Positions 1 to 6,032 of a DNA stretch of 6,032 nucleotides are shown in pieces. Position 1 is the stretch's first letter; every line of letters starts with the position of its first letter. The position numbers and the translations under genes were made by a program. Source of the stretch: Burkholderiales bacterium. GTDB lineage: Bacteria; Pseudomonadota; Gammaproteobacteria; Burkholderiales; Burkholderiaceae. The stretch covers positions 1-6,032 of the forward strand of contig CAHJWV010000624.1 of NCBI GenBank assembly GCA_903643055.1, in the 5' to 3' direction. A model generated the notes under the pieces. It was not told the DNA's origin and did no database searches. It saw nothing but the letters and a program-made list of their open reading frames with translations.

Positions 1-120
1 GCGGTGTACGCAACTGGCGATAGGCGCAGCCCTCAAGCAGGGAATCGGCGCTGACGTGGAACACCACTGGGAAGCGTGCCGCCCGGCCCCACCGGGTGTT
101 CAGCCGTTCGCCTGGGCAGC
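1..120 (+). promoter_or_regulatory. ZTP/ZMP riboswitch aptamer (pfl RNA class) in the glyA leader
   Basis: The leader matches the pfl/ZTP aptamer in order. P1 pairs 6-11 with 74-79 (C11-G74, G10-C75, C9-G76, A8-U77, U7-G78, G6-C79). The conserved core ACTGGCG is at 13-19. A GTGG/CCAC hairpin is at 56-59/64-67 with loop AACA. The 3' strand TGGGAAGCG is at 68-76, one base from the GGGGAGCG I recall as typical. The conserved CGCCTGGGCA is at 109-118. GGCG at 16-19 can form the class pseudoknot with CGCC at 109-112, inside a small P3 stem GCC/GGC (103-105/115-117). A linker hairpin CCCGG/CCGGG lies at 82-86/92-96. Known members sense the purine intermediate ZMP/ZTP, which accumulates when 10-formyl-tetrahydrofolate is short, and turn on purine and one-carbon genes. 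Placement directly before glyA fits. The 5' limit may lie before base 1, and the promoter is outside the window. Not verified with a covariance model. Confidence 0.88.
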
Positions 121-168
121 CCTTGTTTGTTGTTGATGAACAAGGACATTCGTCTTCAAAGGACTGCC
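115..168 (+). promoter_or_regulatory. Riboswitch expression platform and glyA ribosome binding site
   Basis: The Shine-Dalgarno AAAGGA is at 158-163, 5 bases before the glyA ATG at 169. Bases 115-124 (GGCAGCCCTT) can pair with 159-168 (AAGGACTGCC) at 9 of 10 positions, with one C-A mismatch (120/163). That pairing would bury the Shine-Dalgarno. Bases 115-117 are also the 3' strand of aptamer helix P3. Bases 121-127 (CCTTGTT) can instead pair perfectly with 139-145 (AACAAGG). So P3 plus the 121-145 hairpin excludes the Shine-Dalgarno-masking stem. The inferred logic is that ligand stabilises P3 and the pseudoknot, the 121-145 hairpin forms, and glyA is translated. No T-run follows a hairpin here, so a translational rather than a termination mechanism is more likely. 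Pairings are seen in the sequence; the switching direction is inferred from the known ON behaviour of the class. Confidence 0.72.
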
Positions 169-1413
<1,245 letters not shown>

Positions 1414-1449
1414 GGCTGGCGACCGCCATCGCCGAAAAGTCGCAGCAGC

Positions 1450-1893
1450 ATGAAATGCCCGTTCTGCGGCCACTCCGAAACGCAGGTCGTCGAAACCCGC
1501 GTTTCGGAAGATGGCGATTTCGTGCGCAGGCGCCGGCAATGCGGCGCCTGCGACAAGCGCTTCACCACCTACGAACGGCCCGACGTCAACTTCCCCGTGG
1601 TGGTCAAGAAGGATGGCAGCCGCGCCGACTTCGACACTGCCAAGGTGCGCGCCTCCATGATGCTGGCCCTGCGCAAGCGTCCCGTGAGCATAGAGCAGAT
1701 CGACGGCGCCCTGCTGCGCATCGAGCAGAAGCTGCTGGCCAGTGGCCTGCGCGAGATCGCCTCCAACAAGCTCGGCGAGCTCGTGATGCGCGAACTCAAG
1801 AAGCTCGACAAGGTGGCTTACGTCCGCTTTGCATCGGTGTATCGGAGCTTCGAGGACGTGGACGAATTTCGGCAGTTGCTGCGCGACATTTGA
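1450..1893 (+). CDS. nrdR: Transcriptional repressor NrdR
   Basis: Nucleotide-sensing repressor of ribonucleotide reductase operons. It reads the ATP/dATP state through its ATP-cone and binds NrdR boxes upstream of nrd genes. The product is 147 residues, a typical family length. The N-terminal zinc ribbon has C3-P-x-C6 and C31-x2-C34. A basic stretch VRRRRQC (25-31) and FTTYER (38-43) complete the DNA-binding part. The ATP-cone follows from about 48 to 138 ([13 protein letters not shown], then the helices through [13 protein letters not shown]). The start at 1450 puts the first zinc Cys at position 3, as in other NrdR proteins. Its ribosome binding site is weak (GAAAAG near 1434-1439). The gene lies 36 bases after glyA with no terminator between, so co-transcription and control by the glyA leader are likely. 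The glyA-nrdR pairing is common in proteobacteria. No NrdR box was noticed in the window. Confidence 0.97.
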   Translation: MKCPFCGHSETQVVETRVSEDGDFVRRRRQCGACDKRFTTYERPDVNFPVVVKKDGSRADFDTAKVRASMMLALRKRPVSIEQIDGALLRIEQKLLASGLREIASNKLGELVMRELKKLDKVAYVRFASVYRSFEDVDEFRQLLRDI

Positions 1894-1901
1894 ACCGCCG
1901 C

Positions 1902-1916
1902 GCCGATGAAATCGGC
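1902..1916. repeat. Perfect inverted repeat just after nrdR
   Basis: GCCGAT and ATCGGC are separated by GAA, a 6-bp perfect stem with a 3-base loop, beginning 9 bases after the nrdR stop. No T-run follows, so it is not a classical intrinsic terminator. It could protect the glyA-nrdR mRNA 3' end or be a protein-binding palindrome. Function is unknown. Confidence 0.45.
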
Positions 1917-1979
1917 CGAAACATTGTGGATTCTTAGGTCACAAAGACGCGCAATTGTCATGGCGCTGCAGGTCTTGTC

Positions 1980-2014
1980 CGCTCGTCGGCAGGCGGCAGC
2001 CGCCGGGCGTTTTT
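1980..2014 (+). terminator. Probable Rho-independent terminator of glyA-nrdR
   Basis: A GC-rich hairpin is followed by five T (2010-2014). The inner stem GGCGG/CCGCC pairs 1992-1996 with 2000-2004 (loop CAG). The outer arm CGCTC (1980-1984) can pair with GGGCG (2005-2009) with one G-U pair, leaving a 7-base bulge at 1985-1991. It lies about 90 bases after nrdR and before the pilus genes, where a transcript end is expected. The T-run is short and the outer arm imperfect, so confidence is moderate. The rest of the 162-base gap shows no convincing sigma-70 or sigma-54 promoter. Confidence 0.5.
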
Positions 2015-2039
2015 GCCTGTCCATGGAAGGCAACCGCCC
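2005..2039. repeat. Second imperfect stem-loop upstream of fimT
   Basis: TTGCCT (2013-2018) pairs with AGGCAA (2028-2033) around the palindrome TCCATGGA (2020-2027). Outside it, GGGCG (2005-2009) pairs with CGCCC (2035-2039), across an internal loop of three bases against one. Together this is an 11-bp stem ending 16 bases before the fimT start. It shares 2005-2009 and part of the T-run with the putative terminator, so both cannot form fully at once. It may be a regulator site or an mRNA structure; nothing in the sequence decides this. Confidence 0.4.
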
Positions 2040-2055
2040 TTAGCATCCGGCGCAA

Positions 2056-2601
2056 ATGAAGCGCATCCGGTTGCATGTTCCTCGGGAGGAGGGATTCACC
2101 GCCATCGAGTTGATGGTGGTCGTGGCCATCGTCGCGATTCTCTGTGCTTTGGCGATGCCGAGTTTCCAGAACGTGATCGATCGCTACCGCGTGCGCCGCG
2201 CCACCGAAGACATGACCGCAAGCATCTATTTCGCCAGATCGGAAGCGATCAAGCGCGGTGGGGGCGGGGTCACACTGGCGAAGGCGTCCGTCACTGGCTG
2301 CACAGCCCCGACCAACGACAACTGGAGTTGTGGCTGGGTGATTTTTGTTGATGCGAATGGGAACGCCGGCCTTGATGACGGTGAAGTGGTCCTTCAAAGC
2401 TCGCCGGTTCCCCGCGGCGCGGAGGTCACGATATCGACAGGCGCCACCGGAGGCAGCCCCGCCCTCCCGCTCACTGCCTGGGGCGAATTCAATGGCGCTG
2501 GCCAATTGGGCATCAGCTTCAAGTCGGTTGCCAATCCGACCAACACCGATCTTCAGAGAAAACTGTGCATCGCTTCGGGCGGTCGGCTGCGCGTGTGCTG
2601 A
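2056..2601 (+). CDS. fimT: Type IV pilus minor pilin, FimT/GspH family
   Basis: Minor (pseudo)pilin expected in the inner membrane and at the pilus tip after processing by prepilin peptidase. The product is 181 residues. A short basic leader ends in the type III prepilin site EEG|FTAIE (Gly13/Phe14, Glu18 at +5). The hydrophobic N-terminal helix follows (VVVAIVAILCALAMPSF). The globular part has Cys82/Cys92 and Cys171/Cys181, possible disulfide partners. The C-terminal end CIASGGRLRVC is typical of FimT and holds a GRxR motif (176-179), like that linked to DNA binding in FimT of competent bacteria. The ATG at 2056 is the first usable start, since an in-frame TAG lies at 2041-2043. No good Shine-Dalgarno precedes it. 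It heads the pilus operon, with pilV 14 bases downstream. FimU or another GspH-type minor pilin is the alternative name. Confidence 0.86.
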   Translation: MKRIRLHVPREEGFTAIELMVVVAIVAILCALAMPSFQNVIDRYRVRRATEDMTASIYFARSEAIKRGGGGVTLAKASVTGCTAPTNDNWSCGWVIFVDANGNAGLDDGEVVLQSSPVPRGAEVTISTGATGGSPALPLTAWGEFNGAGQLGISFKSVANPTNTDLQRKLCIASGGRLRVC

Positions 2602-2604
2602 GGA
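2600..2604 (+). promoter_or_regulatory. Ribosome binding site deciding the pilV start
   Basis: GAGGA overlaps the fimT stop codon (TGA 2599-2601) and lies 11 bases before the ATG at 2616. This supports 2616 over the in-frame ATG at 2565, which lies inside fimT and has no such site. The overlap with the stop codon suggests translational coupling. Confidence 0.55.
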
Positions 2605-2615
2605 AAAAGAAGTCC

Positions 2616-3185
2616 ATGAACGTTCCTCGTCGTCCTCTTCGGCCTCGCCCGAAAATCCAGCGCGGCGTCACGCTTCTGGAGTCGCTTGTAGCGATCGTCA
2701 TCCTCGCTGTTGCCGTCTTGAGCATGCTCGTGGTGCAACTGCGCACACTCGCGGAAACGCAAACGAGCGTGCGTCGCGCCCAAGCCGTGCGGTTGATCGA
2801 GGATCTTGCCGAACGCATCAAGTCCAATCCGGGCGGCTACGCGCAGTTGGCGAGCTACACCGCAGATTGGAGCACCTCACCTGCGGTCGCAACGAACTGC
2901 ACGACGACCGTCTGCAGCGCAGCCGCGCTGGCGACGTGGGACATCAACGAGTGGAAAGAGTCCGTCAATCAGCGGTTGCCATCGGGACAGGCCTATGTAT
3001 TCCCATCGACCACCGAAGGCACCGGGCTCCCCGTTCGGCAATTGGGCGTCATGGTCGCCTGGCGCGCCAACGAGCGCGACACCATCGACGCCGCTTACAC
3101 CGCGGCATTCACTCCCACCGGATCGGCGCAAGGCGTGAATTGCCCGACGGGTCTTATTTGCCACTTGACGTATGTCCAACCCTGA
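2616..3185 (+). CDS. pilV: Type IV pilus modification/minor pilin PilV
   Basis: Minor pilin of the tip-priming complex, inserted in the inner membrane before pilus assembly. From the ATG at 2616 the product is 189 residues. A basic leader ends at the prepilin site RG|VTLLE (Gly17/Val18, Glu22 at +5), followed by a hydrophobic helix (SLVAIVILAVAVLSMLVVQLR). The region RRAQAVRLIEDLAERIKSNP (53-72) and the later WDINEW (108-113) resemble the PilV family pattern of a basic amphipathic segment followed by a Cys-containing globular part. Cys residues are at 95, 100, 176 and 182. A longer form starting at 2565 would add 17 residues overlapping fimT and is less likely. The 3' end overlaps pilW by 14 bases. 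Assignment rests on motif, size and position between fimT and pilW; sequence conservation in this family is low. Confidence 0.86.
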   Translation: MNVPRRPLRPRPKIQRGVTLLESLVAIVILAVAVLSMLVVQLRTLAETQTSVRRAQAVRLIEDLAERIKSNPGGYAQLASYTADWSTSPAVATNCTTTVCSAAALATWDINEWKESVNQRLPSGQAYVFPSTTEGTGLPVRQLGVMVAWRANERDTIDAAYTAAFTPTGSAQGVNCPTGLICHLTYVQP

Positions 3186-3975
3186 AATTCGCGGTGGCAC
3201 AGCCGCTGTCCGGCACACGCGCCAACAACGGCAACGCGGTGTCGGTCTGATCGAATTGCTGGTCGGGATGACGATCGGCTTGCTCGTGATCGCGGCGGCG
3301 ATCGGCACGCTCGCGATTTCGCGCGGAGCCTCTGCTTCCATTTCAGACATCAGCGAATTGCAGCAACAGGGTTCGTTCGCGCTTCGCGTGATTGGTCGCG
3401 AACTGAGGCAGGCAGCCTCTGTCGAGCCGGTGCGCGACGCGACCACTTTGCGCTACACGTTCGGCGCCCAGTACCCCACCTACGCAGCCACCAACGCATC
3501 TGTTTCTGGAAACGACGGCGCCAACGGCAGCCCGGATTCGCTGTCTGTCGCCACCTTTGCCTCGCCACTCCTTGCGCAGACCCAGCGGCGCGACTGCATC
3601 GACGACGCGGTCAGCGCCGGGACGAAGATGGAGGCCACGTTCCAGGTCAACTCAACGACTAAGAGCTTGACGTGCACGTCCAACACGAACACGCCAGCGC
3701 TCGCACAACCGGTGATCGGAAACGTTGCCGATTTCCAGGTCAGATACCGCGTCGAAACGGGCGGCGGAACCAAGATCATCGATGCCGCCGCGGTTAACGC
3801 GGGCCAACTATGGCCCTCCGTCAAGGCGATCGAGGTCTGCCTCGATCTGCAAGGCGATGAGCCGCTGCCCGATGGCAATTCCTCATACGCAAATTGCAGC
3901 GGCACCAGCACCCGGTTGAACGGAAAGGTGCACCTGGTTTTTCGCAACGTTTTCGCCCTCCGCACGCAAAGCTGA
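3172..3975 (+). CDS. pilW: Type IV pilus assembly/minor pilin PilW
   Basis: Minor pilin that acts with FimT/PilV/PilX to initiate pilus assembly and carry PilY1 to the tip. The product is 267 residues, larger than the other minor pilins, as usual for PilW. The prepilin site is RG|VGLIE (Gly23/Val24, Glu28 at +5), then the membrane helix LLVGMTIGLLVIAAAIGTLA. FALRVIGRELRQAA (69-82) is the characteristic stretch after the helix. The Cys residues are 142, 168, 223 and 242. The segment VIGNVADFQVRYRVETGG (181-198), then VKAIEVCLDLQG, matches the PilW C-terminal pattern. The start lies inside the end of pilV (14-base overlap, different frame) without a clear Shine-Dalgarno, so translation probably depends on coupling to pilV. 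pilX begins 2 bases after the stop. Confidence 0.87.
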   Translation: MSNPEIRGGTAAVRHTRQQRQRGVGLIELLVGMTIGLLVIAAAIGTLAISRGASASISDISELQQQGSFALRVIGRELRQAASVEPVRDATTLRYTFGAQYPTYAATNASVSGNDGANGSPDSLSVATFASPLLAQTQRRDCIDDAVSAGTKMEATFQVNSTTKSLTCTSNTNTPALAQPVIGNVADFQVRYRVETGGGTKIIDAAAVNAGQLWPSVKAIEVCLDLQGDEPLPDGNSSYANCSGTSTRLNGKVHLVFRNVFALRTQS

Positions 3976-3977
3976 AC

Positions 3978-4697
3978 ATGATGACCTCCATGCAGCCGTC
4001 GGGCCATTCGCGTCAGCGCGGCATCTCGCTGTTCGTCGTGCTGGTGATGGTCCTGATCACCACGCTCCTGGTGCTATGGGGATCGCGCAGTGCCTTGCTG
4101 AATGAAATGATCGTGGGCACCGACAGCGACTATCAGCGCGCCTTCGAAGCCGCGCAAGCCGTGGTTCGCGATGCCGAGTTCGATATCAAGGGCGAGCGCC
4201 CGGATGGCACGCCGTGCAGCGGAAGTGAATGCCGGGCCTGGGGCACGATCGACGTCGCATCGGGCTCGGTCTTCTATCCGGAAACGATGAATGAATTCGT
4301 CGACCTTGAAGCGGCGCTGAGCGGAAACACGCCACCCTGCGCCGCCGGCATTTGCTTGACAAACCCGGATCCGACCTACAACGAATTCTGGAAAGATCAA
4401 GTCAAGCTGAATGCAATGATCGCCAAGGCATCCAGCTACGGCGTACACACGGGCGCAAAGGCCGGCGCCGTGGGCAATCCGCTCCTGGCGCAATCGACGA
4501 CGCATGCGTGGTATTGGGTGGAAGTGCTGCCGTACGACGCCGGGTCGAAGTTCAAGGGGGGTGCGGCGGACGATCTCGGGCCCGATGAAAAGCTTCGCCC
4601 TTTCGTCTATCGGATCACCGGGATTGCGAAAGGGCTCAGATCGTCGACGCAAGCCGTGGTGCAGAGCACCCTGGTTTTGAAGAAAACCGCGTCCTGA
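3978..4697 (+). CDS. pilX: Type IV pilus assembly protein PilX
   Basis: Minor pilin of the tip complex, 239 residues from the ATG at 3978. ATGs at 3981 and 3990 are in the same frame and equally possible; none has a good ribosome binding site. The leader SRQRG|ISLFV has a prepilin Gly (15) but no Glu at +5 (Val20). This absence is known for PilX and the related GspK type. The helix VVLVMVLITTLLVLWGS follows. Residues 42-67, from NEM through RAFEAAQ to RDAE, are the typical PilX_N signature. Cys pairs are at 80/85 and 121/126. The C-terminal YRITGIAKG (211-219) and VVQSTLVL are also usual. The gene starts 2 bases after the pilW stop, so it is probably translationally coupled, and is followed after 44 bases by pilY1. 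Confidence 0.88.
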   Translation: MMTSMQPSGHSRQRGISLFVVLVMVLITTLLVLWGSRSALLNEMIVGTDSDYQRAFEAAQAVVRDAEFDIKGERPDGTPCSGSECRAWGTIDVASGSVFYPETMNEFVDLEAALSGNTPPCAAGICLTNPDPTYNEFWKDQVKLNAMIAKASSYGVHTGAKAGAVGNPLLAQSTTHAWYWVEVLPYDAGSKFKGGAADDLGPDEKLRPFVYRITGIAKGLRSSTQAVVQSTLVLKKTAS

Positions 4698-4708
4698 GAG
4701 TTTGAACG

Positions 4709-4723
4709 CGGCCCTGTCGGCCG
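4709..4723. repeat. Small hairpin in the pilX-pilY1 gap
   Basis: CGGCC (4709-4713) and GGCCG (4719-4723) form a 5-bp stem with loop CTGTC, eight bases before the pilY1 ribosome binding site. No T-run follows. It may tune pilY1 translation or mRNA processing, or be chance in GC-rich DNA. Confidence 0.3.
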
Positions 4724-4730
4724 GCGAAGG

Positions 4731-4737
4731 GAGAGGA
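4731..4737 (+). promoter_or_regulatory. Strong ribosome binding site of pilY1
   Basis: GAGAGGA sits 4 bases before the ATG at 4742. It is the best Shine-Dalgarno in the pilus operon and fixes the pilY1 start. It suggests pilY1 is initiated independently rather than only by coupling. Confidence 0.7.
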
Positions 4738-4741
4738 AAAA

Positions 4742-6032
4742 ATGAACGAAAAGAAGCCGTTGCTTGCGCGTCCGATGATCTGCCTGGTCGTCTTCGCAAT
4801 GACGTTGCCCCATTCGGTTTCGGCAGCGCCGTTGATACTGAGCACCGCGCCCGCGGGCACGAACTACAAGCCGCCGGCTCCGAATGTGATCGTATCGGTC
4901 GACGATTCAACCAGCATGGAAGCGAGTGGCATTGCAGCGTTGAAGGAAGCTTTGCGCCAAACCTTTGCCGAAAGCCGCGTCTCTGACGGAGACATTCGGC
5001 TCGCGTGGCAGGCGATGAACAACTGCTACGAGATTCCCAGCGAGGACTGCCAAGGCCGGAACGTCATGAAAGTGCTCGACGCAGCCCATCGCGCTAATTT
5101 CATGACATGGGTCGAAACATTGAGAGCGAATGCCAATACGCCTTCTCACCGAATGCTGCGCAACGCCGGCGAGTATTTGAAGAGGCCGTTGGACGTGAAC
5201 AGTGCGTGGGCCAGCGTGCCCGGCACGGCACTCGAGCCGGTGCTGGCTTGCCGGCGCACGTACAACCTCTTCATGACCGATGGCGGCTGGAACAAGAACT
5301 TCAACGGCGACGACGCCATCGGCGACGCCGACGGCCGTGCGACAACATTGCCGGACGGTACACCGTACGACATCACCGCCGAAGGCACTCGCCTCTATCG
5401 TGACAGCGCCGCCGGAACCATCTCCGGCAGTTCGTTCACCACCACGATGTCCGATCTCGCGTTTCACTATTGGGCCACCGATCTTCAGCCGGGAATCGCC
5501 AACAGCGTGCGCCCGAAGATAAAGCAGAAGTCGGATGCGTTGTTCAACGCCGGGGGCGCCACGGCGACCGTCCCGCCGTACTGGAACGCACGCAACGACC
5601 CCGCGACCTGGCAACACATGAACATGTACACCGTGGGCTTCAACGAAGCGGCCAAGTGGAAAGTGGACCCGCGCTTCGGTACCGACACATGGACGGGTGG
5701 CGACTATGAAAAACTCGTCACCGGCGCGAAGAGCTGGCCAAACCCGATTACGGGCTCGGAAACGAACGAGCGGGTCACAGAACTGTGGCACATGGCGCTG
5801 AACGGGCGCGGCAAGTTCATCCCCGCGCCCAACGCGGCTGCGCTGGTGACTGCGTTCCAGGACGTGCTCGACGACATCATCGTGGACAAGACCGCCCCCG
5901 TCACCTCGTTGAGCGCGTCCTCGCAGACAACGAGGCTCGCGTCGGCCGCGTTCGCGGCGAGTTATGACGGCAGTCGATGGTCGGGCGCCGTGACGCGATA
6001 CGACCTGGCGAACGGCACCGGTTTGCTCGACA
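4742..6032 (+). CDS. pilY1: Type IV pilus tip-associated adhesin PilY1 (5' part)
   Basis: Large secreted protein that sits at the pilus tip with the minor pilins and acts in pilus biogenesis, adhesion and surface sensing. The frame is open from 4742 to the window end: 430 codons, no stop, truncated by the window only. A Sec signal peptide is visible (basic MNEKKPLLARP, hydrophobic MICLVVFAMTL, probable cleavage after SVSA, about residue 28). A von Willebrand A-like domain follows: the strand NVIVSVDDSTSM carries the metal-binding DxSxS at Asp54/Ser56/Ser58, and FMTDGGWN supplies a later Asp (180). The Asp/Gly-rich loop NGDDAIGDADG (188-198) may bind metal. Residues 231-260 (SFTTTMSDLAFHYWATDLQPGI) and QHMNMYTVGF (291-300) are typical of PilY1 family N-terminal regions. 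The expected C-terminal beta-propeller with a calcium site lies outside. Its place after pilX supports the call. Confidence 0.9.
   Translation, partial: MNEKKPLLARPMICLVVFAMTLPHSVSAAPLILSTAPAGTNYKPPAPNVIVSVDDSTSMEASGIAALKEALRQTFAESRVSDGDIRLAWQAMNNCYEIPSEDCQGRNVMKVLDAAHRANFMTWVETLRANANTPSHRMLRNAGEYLKRPLDVNSAWASVPGTALEPVLACRRTYNLFMTDGGWNKNFNGDDAIGDADGRATTLPDGTPYDITAEGTRLYRDSAAGTISGSSFTTTMSDLAFHYWATDLQPGIANSVRPKIKQKSDALFNAGGATATVPPYWNARNDPATWQHMNMYTVGFNEAAKWKVDPRFGTDTWTGGDYEKLVTGAKSWPNPITGSETNERVTELWHMALNGRGKFIPAPNAAALVTAFQDVLDDIIVDKTAPVTSLSASSQTTRLASAAFAASYDGSRWSGAVTRYDLANGTGLLD

Noticed and set aside
1..120. Glycine riboswitch or SAH riboswitch before glyA
   Set aside because: The leader lacks the conserved cores I know for those classes, whereas ACTGGCG, the GTGG/CCAC hairpin and CGCCTGGGCA match the ZTP class.
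76..168. N-terminal extension of GlyA from the ATG at 76 or 136
   Set aside because: This part forms the riboswitch aptamer and expression platform, has no Shine-Dalgarno for those ATGs, and would add residues absent from GlyA proteins.
1924..1980. Possible promoters for fimT (TTGTGG near 1924; a TGGC...TTGT sigma-54-like pattern near 1961)
   Set aside because: No matching -10 element at proper spacing for the first, and the GG/GC spacing of sigma-54 is not met by the second; both also lie upstream of the putative terminator.
2023..2043. Six-codon leader ORF (ATG at 2023, TAG at 2041) before fimT
   Set aside because: No Shine-Dalgarno and no repeated regulatory codon; more likely chance within the inverted repeat.
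4907..5791. Open frame of 294 codons on the - strand inside pilY1
   Set aside because: It is an antisense shadow of pilY1, which has a signal peptide, a VWA motif and a strong ribosome binding site in its own frame.

Overview
The window comes from a high-GC proteobacterial chromosome. Residue patterns in GlyA and NrdR, and the gene order glyA-nrdR-minor pilin cluster, suggest a betaproteobacterium, most likely family Comamonadaceae (Variovorax/Acidovorax-like). This placement rests on recalled protein similarity, not a database search. All genes are on the + strand and there are no mobile elements, CRISPR arrays, tRNAs or rRNAs.

Region 1 (1-168) is not coding. It carries a recognisable ZTP (pfl-class) riboswitch aptamer: a P1 stem, the ACTGGCG core, a GTGG/CCAC hairpin, the GGGAAGCG strand and the 3' CGCCTGGGCA pseudoknot element. 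A 50-base expression platform follows. In it, the 3' end of the aptamer plus the next bases (115-124) can pair at 9 of 10 positions with the glyA Shine-Dalgarno region (159-168), right up to the ATG. A competing hairpin (121-127/139-145) would free it. This reads as a translational ON switch for ZMP/ZTP, the alarmone of 10-formyl-tetrahydrofolate shortage.

Region 2 (169-1893) holds glyA (serine hydroxymethyltransferase), then after 36 bases nrdR (zinc-finger/ATP-cone repressor of ribonucleotide reductase genes). They are probably one transcript, so one-carbon supply and control of dNTP synthesis sit behind the same riboswitch leader.

Region 3 (1894-2055) is an intergenic stretch rich in inverted repeats, with a plausible intrinsic terminator at 1980-2014. 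No convincing promoter was found.

Region 4 (2056-6032) is a type IV pilus minor-pilin operon in the order fimT/gspH-like, pilV, pilW, pilX, pilY1. The genes are tightly packed or overlapping (gaps of 14, -14, 2 and 44 bases). FimT, PilV and PilW have a type III prepilin signal with Glu at +5; PilX has the usual PilX lack of that Glu. Minor pilins of this kind form the priming complex at the pilus tip that carries the PilY1 adhesin/mechanosensor. pilY1 runs off the 3' end of the window after 430 codons; a pilE-like gene might follow outside. FimT ends in a GRxR motif like that linked to DNA binding in FimT of naturally competent bacteria.
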